From the NCBI RefSeq assembly GCF_000164695.2, contig NC_014643.1:1240001-1304000 (forward strand): a stretch of DNA of 64,000 bases, read 5' to 3'. A model generated the notes under the pieces. The model worked only from the letters and a program-made list of their open reading frames with translations. It was not told the DNA's origin and made no database searches. The translations under genes and the position numbers were made by a program. Source of the DNA: Rothia dentocariosa ATCC 17931. GTDB lineage: Bacteria > Actinomycetota > Actinomycetes > Actinomycetales > Micrococcaceae. Below are positions 50,765-58,399 of the stretch, in pieces (position 1 is the first letter of the stretch; the number at the start of each line of letters is the position of its first letter).

Positions 50765-52483
50765 ATGAGCATCAGCAAAACCCCAGCAGCGTTCATTCCT
50801 CATGCACTGACTCGCCGGTCTCTGCTGGGCGTAGCTGCGGCAGCTGGAACCGTCGGTGTGCTTTCCGCATGTGGCGGCGGCGCGAAGGACGGAAAAACTA
50901 CCGCTCCCGGGCAGGGCGCAAACCTTAAAGACCTCTACGACATCAATGCTCACGAGGTTTCTGAGCTGAAACAGGGCGGAACCCTGCGGCTGCCGGTCGG
51001 GTCGATGGGGCCAGATTTCAACCCCCGGACTACGTCGGGCAATATGACCGATACCCAGACCATCATGAGTACTATTCATGATGCAGGCTTGTGGACCCTA
51101 GACTTTGACGGTACTACGACCCTCAGGAAAGAATATGCTCAGTCTTTTACCCCCGGCAAAGAGGGTGAGAAGGTTATCGTCAAGATCGTGCTGAATCCCC
51201 AGGCCAAGTTCAACGACGGAACGCCTATTGATGTGAAAGCCCTGCAGACCACCTGGAAAACTCAGCAAAAGGCTGACGGGGAATACAATATTGTGGCCTC
51301 GGATATTTATGGATATGTTGAAAGCGTGGAAGCCGAAGAAGATAACTTCCACGTAAAGGTGACATTCTCGAAGCCTTTCTACCCCTTGAACGCCCTGTTC
51401 ACCTTTATTCTGCATCCGGCGCTGGAAGATCCTAAGGTCTATAATGAGGGCTTTGTGGATAATCTGCATCCCGAGTGGGGCTGTGGACCCTTCACGATCA
51501 AAGACGGCGGCTTTAACTCCTCCGAGAAGACCATTACGGTGGTGCCGAACGATAAGTGGTGGGGCGATAAGCCCGTGCTGGAGAAGATTATTTTCCGGCA
51601 GATGGATGAACCAGCGAAGAAAGCGGCTTTCAAGAATGATGAAATCGATGCTGCGGCTGCAGGGACTGCCTCTGCCTACTCCGAGTTTAAGGCGGTGGCA
51701 GGCACGGAACTCCACAAGGGAGTGCGCCTGCATGTTTCCGGTATCGATGTGAACCCCCGGCGGGTCAAGGATGCCGCCGTGCGGAAGGCTATTTTCTATG
51801 GGCTTGATCGGGAAGCCCTCGCCAAGATTCGGTACCAGGGCTTGCCCTATGAAGAAGAGATACCCGGATCAATGCTCCACATGCCTTTCTCGGAGTACTA
51901 TCAGGATGCATTCCCCAAGGTAGAGGGTAGTCCCAAAGATGCCATCAAGAAGGTGCTTGAGGACGCTGGATACACTAAAGACGGCGATTTCTACGCGAAA
52001 GATGGGCAGCAGATTCACTACAAGATCGTGATCTTTGGCGACGATCCTGTTGATAAGGGTATGGCTCAGACCTTTACGCGGAATATGAAAGAAGCCGGGC
52101 TCAATATTGAGGTCGATCAGCATCCCGAAGGCGATTTCGGTCGGGTCTTGGGCAACTGGGAGTACGACATTACGTTTGCGGGGTACGAGGCGAACAACCC
52201 CGATGCTACGGTCGCCACTCAACAGTTCTTCCACTCGTCCAATAGCGACGGCATCGGCAGCCCCGAGATCGACGCCATGATCGAGGAAATGCTTCTGATT
52301 GAGGACGATAAAGAACGGAACCTCAAATGCGACGAGATCGAGAAGAAGCATACCGCCGAACTTGCCTTCTTAGGATGCGCCGCTAACGGTCCTAACTACG
52401 TCTTCACGAAGAAGGGTCTCGCTAACTATGGCGCGTTCCTGTTCAAGACCATCGACTGGACTAAGGTTGGTTGGGTGAAGTAG
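50765..52483 (+). CDS. Oligopeptide-binding lipoprotein 2 (SBP family 5)
   Basis: This 572-residue protein starts with MSISKTPAAFIPHALTRRSL and has a Tat-like RRSLLGVAAAAGTVG segment and lipobox LSAC. Family 5 features are FNDGTPIDVKALQTTWKTQ, NDKWWGDKPVLEKI and NPRRVKDAAVRKAIFYGLDR. It ends in ANYGAFLFKTIDWTKVGWVK like its paralogs. Sequence differences from the other three are spread over the whole length, with different ligand-loop residues, which suggests different peptide preferences. Confidence 0.85.
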   Translation: MSISKTPAAFIPHALTRRSLLGVAAAAGTVGVLSACGGGAKDGKTTAPGQGANLKDLYDINAHEVSELKQGGTLRLPVGSMGPDFNPRTTSGNMTDTQTIMSTIHDAGLWTLDFDGTTTLRKEYAQSFTPGKEGEKVIVKIVLNPQAKFNDGTPIDVKALQTTWKTQQKADGEYNIVASDIYGYVESVEAEEDNFHVKVTFSKPFYPLNALFTFILHPALEDPKVYNEGFVDNLHPEWGCGPFTIKDGGFNSSEKTITVVPNDKWWGDKPVLEKIIFRQMDEPAKKAAFKNDEIDAAAAGTASAYSEFKAVAGTELHKGVRLHVSGIDVNPRRVKDAAVRKAIFYGLDREALAKIRYQGLPYEEEIPGSMLHMPFSEYYQDAFPKVEGSPKDAIKKVLEDAGYTKDGDFYAKDGQQIHYKIVIFGDDPVDKGMAQTFTRNMKEAGLNIEVDQHPEGDFGRVLGNWEYDITFAGYEANNPDATVATQQFFHSSNSDGIGSPEIDAMIEEMLLIEDDKERNLKCDEIEKKHTAELAFLGCAANGPNYVFTKKGLANYGAFLFKTIDWTKVGWVK

Positions 52484-52542
52484 TTTTACTCGCTCTCTGA
52501 CGGATGGGGTGGGTGTTATGCCCATTTGCACTCACCCTAACC

Positions 52543-52614
52543 CGGCGAGCAGAGAATATTTTGTCGAGCAGACAACAATCCGCTATCTGCTCGACAAAAT
52601 ATTATCTGCTCGCG
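52543..52614. repeat. Structured 72 bp inverted repeat related to the dispersed repeat ends
   Basis: GCGAGCAGA opens and TCTGCTCGC closes. AATATTTTGTCGAGCAGA pairs with TCTGCTCGACAAAATATT inside. Length and terminal motif match the 72 bp repeats at 21, 15737 and 32237, but the interior is different. It lies between binding protein genes 2 and 3; the following 240 bases show no gene. Confidence 0.7.
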
Positions 52615-52853
52615 TTTTATCGCATTTGCGGATAAAAATTAGTTTTATTCTAAAAAAGCGAATATATGACGGGGGAGAATCTACAGGTTTACACGGTTTT
52701 ACACGGTAGAAATTCCGTAGATTGGTAAGGCGCGAAAACTATTTGCGGTGGGGTAGGGGGTTCTGTACTATAAAAGCAACATTGTTGTATGTGCCTTGAA
52801 TCATAGGTGATGTGTCACATCGTATAGACTCGAGGCAGTAAAGGAGAATCCTC

Positions 52854-54572
52854 ATGAACGTTCAGAGAACCTTCAACCGCCGCACCCTGCTGACGGGCAC
52901 TGTCGCCCTGGGAACTGTTGGCTTACTGGCTGCGTGTGGCGGTTCAAAAGATGACAAGCTAAGCGGCAAAGCAGCTTCTAGCGCGGAAGAAGTTGTCAAG
53001 AATCTGCAGATTAACAAGCAAGACTACTCTTCACTGAAGAAGGGTGGCGAACTGAAACTTTCCGTAAGTGCTTTGGGCCCGGACTTCAACACCATGACTC
53101 AGAGCGGCTATACCACAGAGAACCTAGCAGCTTTTGGAGGCCCTTGTAACATACCAGCCGTTGTTGGTTTTTATAATACGGACCCTGCAGGCGAACGCTC
53201 TATCAACAAAGATTTCTGTTTGGAACACAAGATGGAGACTAAAGATGGAGTTCAGACCGTAGAATTCAAGATTAACCCCAAGGCTGTCTTTAATGACGGT
53301 ACTCCTATTGACGTTGAAGCAGTCAAAGCATACTGGGAGATCTATAAGGGTGGCGGAGACTCAGGCTACAACATCATCCCCAACCCTTCATGGGAGCAGA
53401 TGGAAAGTATTGAAGCTGTCGATGGTGACAAGTTCCATGTGAAGATTACTCTCTCAACTCCATACTATCTATCGGATGACCTGGGTACGTTTGCTACACA
53501 TCCTGCTCTTGTTGATAAGAAGCTGTTCAACGATGGTTTTGTCGATAAGCCTATGGATCAATACTGGGCCGGTCCTTTTAAGGTAAGTAACTGGAACTCT
53601 TCTGAGAAGGTTATTACTTTGGCTCCAAATGATAAATGGTGGGGCGAGAAGAAGCCATTGCTGGAAAAGATTATCTGGCGTCAGATGGGTATCGATTCTC
53701 TTCGGGCTGCGTTTAAGAACGGTGAACTGGATGCCGCAGGATTTACCGATGCTGCAACTTATAGCGCGGTTAAGGGGCAGAACGGTACTGAAATTCGTTC
53801 AGGTCAGAATACTGGTGTGCAGAACTTGCAGTTTAATGCTACTCGCGTTACAGATCTGGCGGTTCGCCGTGCTGCTTTTGCGGCGGTTGATCGTTCTCAA
53901 CTAGCAGATGTTACCTTTAAGCAGGTTGGCTGGGAAGAACCAATGCCCGGGTCTATGCTCGCTATGCCTTTCCAGAAGGGATATGAGGATAACGTTCCGA
54001 AGGATTCGGGAGCAGATGCTGCCAAGAAGATTCTGGAAGAAGCAGGGTACACCAAGAGCGGTGACTTTTACCAGAAGGACGGTAAGACTGCAGGATTCTC
54101 GATTACTACTTTCGGCAGTGATACCGTCACCCAAGCAAAATTCCAGCGAATAGAGCAACAGCTTAAACAAGCCGGTATTAAAGTAACCAACGATAATCAG
54201 CCAGAGTCGAATTTTAACTCTGTCGTGGGTACGAAGAGTTACGATTGTACGCTTTCCGGTTGGGCTGTAGGCGCGAATATGGCAGATAGCCCCCAGTACT
54301 TCTATACCAAGGACATTAACAACGGCGTGGGAGACGACGAAATTGATAAATTGGTTGCTAAGATTTCGGCAACTGAATCTAAAGATGAGCAGATTAAGCT
54401 TGCCAACCAGGTAGAAAAGCTCCACATGGAAAAGGTTGCTATTTACTTGCCTTTCGCTAATGGTCCGAGCTACTCGGCTGTGAAGAGTAAGCTGGCAAAC
54501 TATGGTCCTCGCTTGTTCCAGACAAGTTATACAGATGCTAATCTATGGGTCAATGTAGGCTGGCAGGAGTAG
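52854..54572 (+). CDS. Oligopeptide-binding lipoprotein 3 (SBP family 5)
   Basis: This 572-residue lipoprotein has FNRRTLLTGTVALGTVGLLA and lipobox LAAC. Body motifs are FNDGTPIDVEAVKAYWEIY, NDKWWGEKKPLLEKIIW and VTDLAVRRAAFAAVDRS. GTAAAGGAGAATCCTC before ATG is a strong ribosome binding site. The gene is clearly richer in A and T in places than its paralogs (for example AACATCATCCCCAACCCTTC versus GC-rich equivalents), which may reflect relaxed selection or conversion. It is otherwise intact. Confidence 0.85.
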   Translation: MNVQRTFNRRTLLTGTVALGTVGLLAACGGSKDDKLSGKAASSAEEVVKNLQINKQDYSSLKKGGELKLSVSALGPDFNTMTQSGYTTENLAAFGGPCNIPAVVGFYNTDPAGERSINKDFCLEHKMETKDGVQTVEFKINPKAVFNDGTPIDVEAVKAYWEIYKGGGDSGYNIIPNPSWEQMESIEAVDGDKFHVKITLSTPYYLSDDLGTFATHPALVDKKLFNDGFVDKPMDQYWAGPFKVSNWNSSEKVITLAPNDKWWGEKKPLLEKIIWRQMGIDSLRAAFKNGELDAAGFTDAATYSAVKGQNGTEIRSGQNTGVQNLQFNATRVTDLAVRRAAFAAVDRSQLADVTFKQVGWEEPMPGSMLAMPFQKGYEDNVPKDSGADAAKKILEEAGYTKSGDFYQKDGKTAGFSITTFGSDTVTQAKFQRIEQQLKQAGIKVTNDNQPESNFNSVVGTKSYDCTLSGWAVGANMADSPQYFYTKDINNGVGDDEIDKLVAKISATESKDEQIKLANQVEKLHMEKVAIYLPFANGPSYSAVKSKLANYGPRLFQTSYTDANLWVNVGWQE

Positions 54573-54597
54573 TCAATCTTGCAGCACTGTTGAGCCG

Positions 54598-54632
54598 AAG
54601 TGCCCCTGACCGATATGCGGTTGGGGGCACTT
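54598..54632. terminator. Terminator after binding protein 3
   Basis: AAGTGCCCC pairs with GGGGCACTT, followed by GCTTTTGC. It also faces the convergent membrane protein gene. Confidence 0.75.
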
Positions 54633-54661
54633 GCTTTTGCTAGGCTGTTTTCTGAAAGATA

Positions 54662-55768
54662 CTAGTAGTCGCCGAGATGAAGCCCTTGAGAGTCTGTGCT
54701 GGTCCTATGCAATTCCAACCAGTGAAGGCGGTATATACCTCCGCCGCCGACGGCCACCGGCAACATCAGTGTGGCGAAGATTAAAAGAGTGAAGGGTGTT
54801 GCGAAGGCGAAGAGCAGGGCATCATCGTGAATAGTGTGGGCGTAGGTCATACCCACCAGAAACGCCACATAGATGGTATTGCCCAAGATGAGCCCCCACC
54901 CTGTGCGAGTCGCCAAGTAGATAAAGGCAATGGCAATACTCCAGAATATCCCGAAAAAACGGCTAAAAGAATCGTAACGCAGCCAGGGGAGGGTACCCGC
55001 CACGCATGTGATAGTCAGAATCGCCCATAGATGCAGCCGTAGCTTGATAAGCACGTTTTCAAGGTACACAGTTAGGAATAACCCTGTCAGGGTGAGTGTG
55101 CACCATGTGTAGAGGGGCAGTGCGCCGTCTGCTGAATGCTGCACACTCAGCCACCCCTCATACACATTGGCGGTGAGGTGGGGAGGCAGGGCATAGCGAT
55201 CCATGAGAATTCCCGGCGCAATGGCCCCAAAGCATGCAAAGGTTGCGAATATGAGGGCTAGGAATCCTCGAAAATTACTGGGCTTTCGCAGCCCGAAACC
55301 GACGCCCTTAAGGCTCAGCATGCGATGAGCGATGTATATCAGAACCACACCGAGCCCAAAATACGCGATACTCACCCAGTGCTCGGGAATACCGTGAGCG
55401 GTTTTTGAATCTAAGTCCGCGTAGACACCGGCGGGTAGTAGAAGAAACGGGCGGTGACCCTCAAGATCTCCAAAAAGATACTGCCAGAAGACGTAGAAGT
55501 ACAGGATGATCGTCCAGGTGAAGACAAAGATATAACGCTTCAGGGAAGAAGCACTGACCGATGAAGCGGCGTCTTCTGAACTCGCCGAGTGTACAGGTTG
55601 CGGCTGGGGATCTGGGCGATGCGCATTGGTGTGAGGCGTTTCGACCGTCGTGGCGCGAGGGCGTGTACTCCCTCGACCCTCCCGGTGAGAGATCTCGGCA
55701 AGAGTCGCCTCAACGTTGGTTCCGTTGCGTGATTTGCGGTTTTTGAAGATAGGAGCGGCTCCTGACAT
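54662..55768 (-). CDS. Multi-pass membrane protein of unknown function
   Basis: This 368-residue protein has about 85 polar N-terminal residues (Thr, Ser, Pro and His rich) followed by seven to nine membrane segments, such as IFVFTWTIILYFYVFWQYLF, YFGLGVVLIYIAHRM, LALIFATFACFGAIAPGILM and FATPFTLLIFATLMLP. It resembles Pr6Pr/FAR-17a-type membrane proteins only in general form, and I do not assign it. It lies between binding protein 3 and the small peptide gene, on the opposite strand. Confidence 0.6.
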   Translation of the reverse strand: MSGAAPIFKNRKSRNGTNVEATLAEISHREGRGSTRPRATTVETPHTNAHRPDPQPQPVHSASSEDAASSVSASSLKRYIFVFTWTIILYFYVFWQYLFGDLEGHRPFLLLPAGVYADLDSKTAHGIPEHWVSIAYFGLGVVLIYIAHRMLSLKGVGFGLRKPSNFRGFLALIFATFACFGAIAPGILMDRYALPPHLTANVYEGWLSVQHSADGALPLYTWCTLTLTGLFLTVYLENVLIKLRLHLWAILTITCVAGTLPWLRYDSFSRFFGIFWSIAIAFIYLATRTGWGLILGNTIYVAFLVGMTYAHTIHDDALLFAFATPFTLLIFATLMLPVAVGGGGIYRLHWLELHRTSTDSQGLHLGDY

Positions 55769-55929
55769 TGTGACTGCGTAAACCTAGGTCCTGCGTATCT
55801 TTACACTCTATATGGTGATGTGCATCATGTAAACCATGAAGAACTAGAGGCAAAAACTTTACATTTTAAGTGTATGAAAAATTCATCTATTACTTGATAT
55901 TTATTTGCATTAATATGTAGACTGTGTAT

Positions 55930-55954
55930 CTACGGCATATGCTAAATGCTGTAG
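55930..55954. promoter_or_regulatory. Inverted repeat upstream of the small peptide gene
   Basis: CTACGGCAT and ATGCTGTAG pair with one mismatch around ATGCTAA. A second palindrome, GTACTAGTAC, lies at 55994-56003 just before the ribosome binding site. Both are candidates for regulation of the peptide gene. Confidence 0.4.
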
Positions 55955-56019
55955 ATCCTGAAAGCTAGATACTGAGGCTTAGTATCATATTCTGTACTAG
56001 TACTAAGGAGGGGGATCCC

Positions 56020-56268
56020 GTGAAGAAAAAGCTGACTACGTTAGGTATTTCGACTGTGTTGGCGGTTACTTCTATCGCCTTTACCGCTCCGGCAGGTCAC
56101 GCTGTGAATGAAGAGAGTGAAATTGATTCTTTTATCCAGTCAATATTTCATCCTCCTGCTTGGAAGGGACCTGCGGGTAACCTGGGGGCTTTTGGTGCAG
56201 GCTCTTCATATCTTGGAGGAGGTCCAGGAGGTCCAGGAAGGCCCCAAGGTCCGCCTATGAGTTTTTAA
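56020..56268 (+). CDS. Small secreted Gly/Pro-rich peptide
   Basis: This 82-residue precursor starts at GTG with the near-perfect ribosome binding site AAGGAGGGGG. Residues 1-28 are a signal peptide (MKKKLTTLGISTVLAVTSIA, ending PAGHA). The mature part of about 54 residues opens VNEESEIDSFIQSIFHPPAW and ends in a flexible Gly/Pro-rich tail (LGGGPGGPGRPQGPP, then MSF). It has no Cys and no LPXTG motif. It has its own terminator, so it is a stand-alone, probably abundant transcript. Its position among peptide-binding proteins invites a signalling or nutrient-peptide role, which is inference. A bacteriocin-like function is another possibility. Confidence 0.75.
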   Translation: MKKKLTTLGISTVLAVTSIAFTAPAGHAVNEESEIDSFIQSIFHPPAWKGPAGNLGAFGAGSSYLGGGPGGPGRPQGPPMSF

Positions 56269-56276
56269 TATGTGAA

Positions 56277-56322
56277 TTTAGAAGGATCCGCACACCATTT
56301 ATGGTGTGCGGATCCTTCTAAA
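56277..56322 (+). terminator. Strong terminator after the small peptide gene
   Basis: A perfect 21 bp stem begins TTTAGAAGGATCC and is closed by a TTTA loop. It starts eight bases after the stop. The next 260 bases contain only promoter-like AT-rich DNA. Confidence 0.93.
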
Positions 56323-56584
56323 TGAATTGCTAAGTTAACCAAATATCTAATTGGTGACTTCCAGAGTGTTATTTTTTCGTTCGAACTCCCACATGTCTCC
56401 TGATATATTCAGCTTATAAATGTGTTTTCCTCATATGAAACAGCGTGAAATAAGCTCAAAAGACAGGATATCCGGGATATAATTAAGCAGGGATGTTTCA
56501 CTGTTGTGCATCCGGTATGTTTTACCCATCCATGGCGAACTAGCTCACCCGGCACAGATTCTCCCCGGAACCTCAGGAGCTTCG

Positions 56585-58291
56585 ATGAAGAACGTATCTG
56601 TCACCCGCAGAACCCTGCTCACTGGTACTCTTGCGCTCTCAGGAATCGGCGTGCTCACCGCCTGCCAGGCCGGAACGAATGCTTCAGAACTGCCCGGCTC
56701 GGGCTGGGGAACAGACTCTCAAGAAGCAACAGCAACCAACCCGCGCGATAGAGCCGAGTTGCGCGAAGGCGGCAGCCTCAACCTGTCATATCCCGCTATC
56801 GGACCAAACTTCAACATTACCTCTGAATCCGGGTATGGAATCTCAATGCTCACTATTCACGCGGCCGTGAACTCGGCGGCCGCCACCGGAGGATGGATAA
56901 GCGACTACGCCGGAAACCTCACTACCAACCCCGACTACGTTACCGAGTTCAAAGCCGAAACCGCGCACGGTACACAAACCATCAGCATCAAGCTCAACCC
57001 AAAAGCCACGTTCAACGATGGAACCCCTATCGACATTGAGGCACTGCGCACCACCTGGGAGATCCTGCGCGGCAAAGACGACGGCGGCAACGACTACCGA
57101 ATACACGACGGGGGAGCCTGGAAACAGATAGCCTCCATCGAAGAAGCAGGCGACAAACACACCATCAGCATTACCATGAAAACCCCGTGGTACCCAGCCG
57201 ATGGAAGCCTCTGCATCTTCCTGCACCCAGCGCTGAAAGACCCGGAGCTCTTCAACAACGGCTTTGATAAACCCCTTGATAAATACTGGGCGGGACCCTA
57301 CAAAGTTCAAGAGTGGAATACCGCCGAAAGATACCTGAGGGTCGAACGAAACCCAGCATGGTGGGGCACACAGCCCCTTCTCGATACCATCACCTGGTAC
57401 GAGATAGAAGACAGCGCCGAGGAACGCGCATCCTTCAAAACCGGAGAACTCGATGTTGTCAACGTGAGCACCGTGAGCGCCTACAACGACATCACGAGTG
57501 TTGCAGACATCGAAATTCGCCGTGGAATGGCGCTCTACGCGGGCGTTTTACAGCTCAACCCCCGCAAAGTTCCGCTGCCCATACGCCAGGCCGTGGTCGC
57601 CGGAATCGACCGCAAACAGATTCAGCACATACGTTTCGGACAGCTTGGCTGGAAAGAAACCCTGCCCGGCTCGCTCTGCTTCCTACCGCTCCAAAACGGG
57701 TACCGCAACAACTATCCCAGCAGATCAAGCATCGAAAACGCCGTCAAAATCCTTGAGAAAGCCGGATACACTCGCGCAGGTATTTACACCAAAGGCGAAG
57801 AAAAAGCCGCCCTGACCATCACCAACTTCACGACCGAGCCGACGGTAGCTTCCATGAGCAACTTCATGATGGAACAACTCAAGCGCATGGGGATTGACGC
57901 CAAGGTTGAAACCCGCCCAGCCAACGAATACAGCACTGCGCTCGCCGCTGGCGACTACGATGCGGTTTTCACTGGGTACAGCATCACCCCAACCCCCGTG
58001 GAGGCGGTCAACTACCTGTACGCTTCCGCCACGGAAGGCTGGAGCACCGAAGAAATCCGTAGCATGGCGGCGCAGATGCTGGGAACCGAGGATACACACC
58101 AGCAGTTAGAACGCGTCAACGCCATTGAACAGAAGCATCAGCAGGATGTTGCCACCTATATTCCGCTGTACAATGGGCCCAACTATCTTGCGGTGCGCAA
58201 AAAACTCGCCAACTACGGCCCCGCGCTCTTCGCAGCGCCCTACTACGACCCCAATGTGTGGATTAACGTGGGGTGGGAGAAAAAATCGTAG
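56585..58291 (+). CDS. Oligopeptide-binding lipoprotein 4 (SBP family 5)
   Basis: This 568-residue lipoprotein starts MKNVSVTRRTLLTGTLALSG with lipobox LTAC. Family motifs are FNDGTPIDIEALRTTWEIL, NPAWWGTQPLLDTITWYEI and NPRKVPLPIRQAVVAGIDRK. It is the most GC-rich of the four. The ligand regions differ clearly from the others. The start at 56585 is chosen because the signal begins there; an in-frame extension to 56504 has no signal features. Confidence 0.85.
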   Translation: MKNVSVTRRTLLTGTLALSGIGVLTACQAGTNASELPGSGWGTDSQEATATNPRDRAELREGGSLNLSYPAIGPNFNITSESGYGISMLTIHAAVNSAAATGGWISDYAGNLTTNPDYVTEFKAETAHGTQTISIKLNPKATFNDGTPIDIEALRTTWEILRGKDDGGNDYRIHDGGAWKQIASIEEAGDKHTISITMKTPWYPADGSLCIFLHPALKDPELFNNGFDKPLDKYWAGPYKVQEWNTAERYLRVERNPAWWGTQPLLDTITWYEIEDSAEERASFKTGELDVVNVSTVSAYNDITSVADIEIRRGMALYAGVLQLNPRKVPLPIRQAVVAGIDRKQIQHIRFGQLGWKETLPGSLCFLPLQNGYRNNYPSRSSIENAVKILEKAGYTRAGIYTKGEEKAALTITNFTTEPTVASMSNFMMEQLKRMGIDAKVETRPANEYSTALAAGDYDAVFTGYSITPTPVEAVNYLYASATEGWSTEEIRSMAAQMLGTEDTHQQLERVNAIEQKHQQDVATYIPLYNGPNYLAVRKKLANYGPALFAAPYYDPNVWINVGWEKKS

Positions 58292-58345
58292 TAGGAACCG
58301 AGGCTTAAGAGGCTCCGCCGCCATGACTAAACAACGGAATATCAC

Positions 58346-58384
58346 AAAAGCCCCACGTGCAGCTGAACTGCACGTGGGGCTTTT
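58346..58384. terminator. Bidirectional terminator between convergent genes
   Basis: AAAAGCCCCACGTGCAG pairs with CTGCACGTGGGGCTTTT around a TGAA loop. It serves binding protein 4 and the PTS gene. Confidence 0.93.
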
Positions 58385-58399
58385 GCCGCATCGAAAAAC

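Noticed and set aside
52810..52832. CRP/GlxR-type site before binding protein 3 (GTGATGTGTCAC)
   Set aside because: The half-sites are four rather than six bases apart, so the match to the GlxR consensus is poor.
56200..56250. Short tandem repeat GGAGGTCCAGGAGGTCCAGG as a repeat locus or CRISPR-like unit
   Set aside because: It lies in frame and encodes the Gly/Pro-rich tail of the small peptide. No CRISPR array was seen anywhere in the window.
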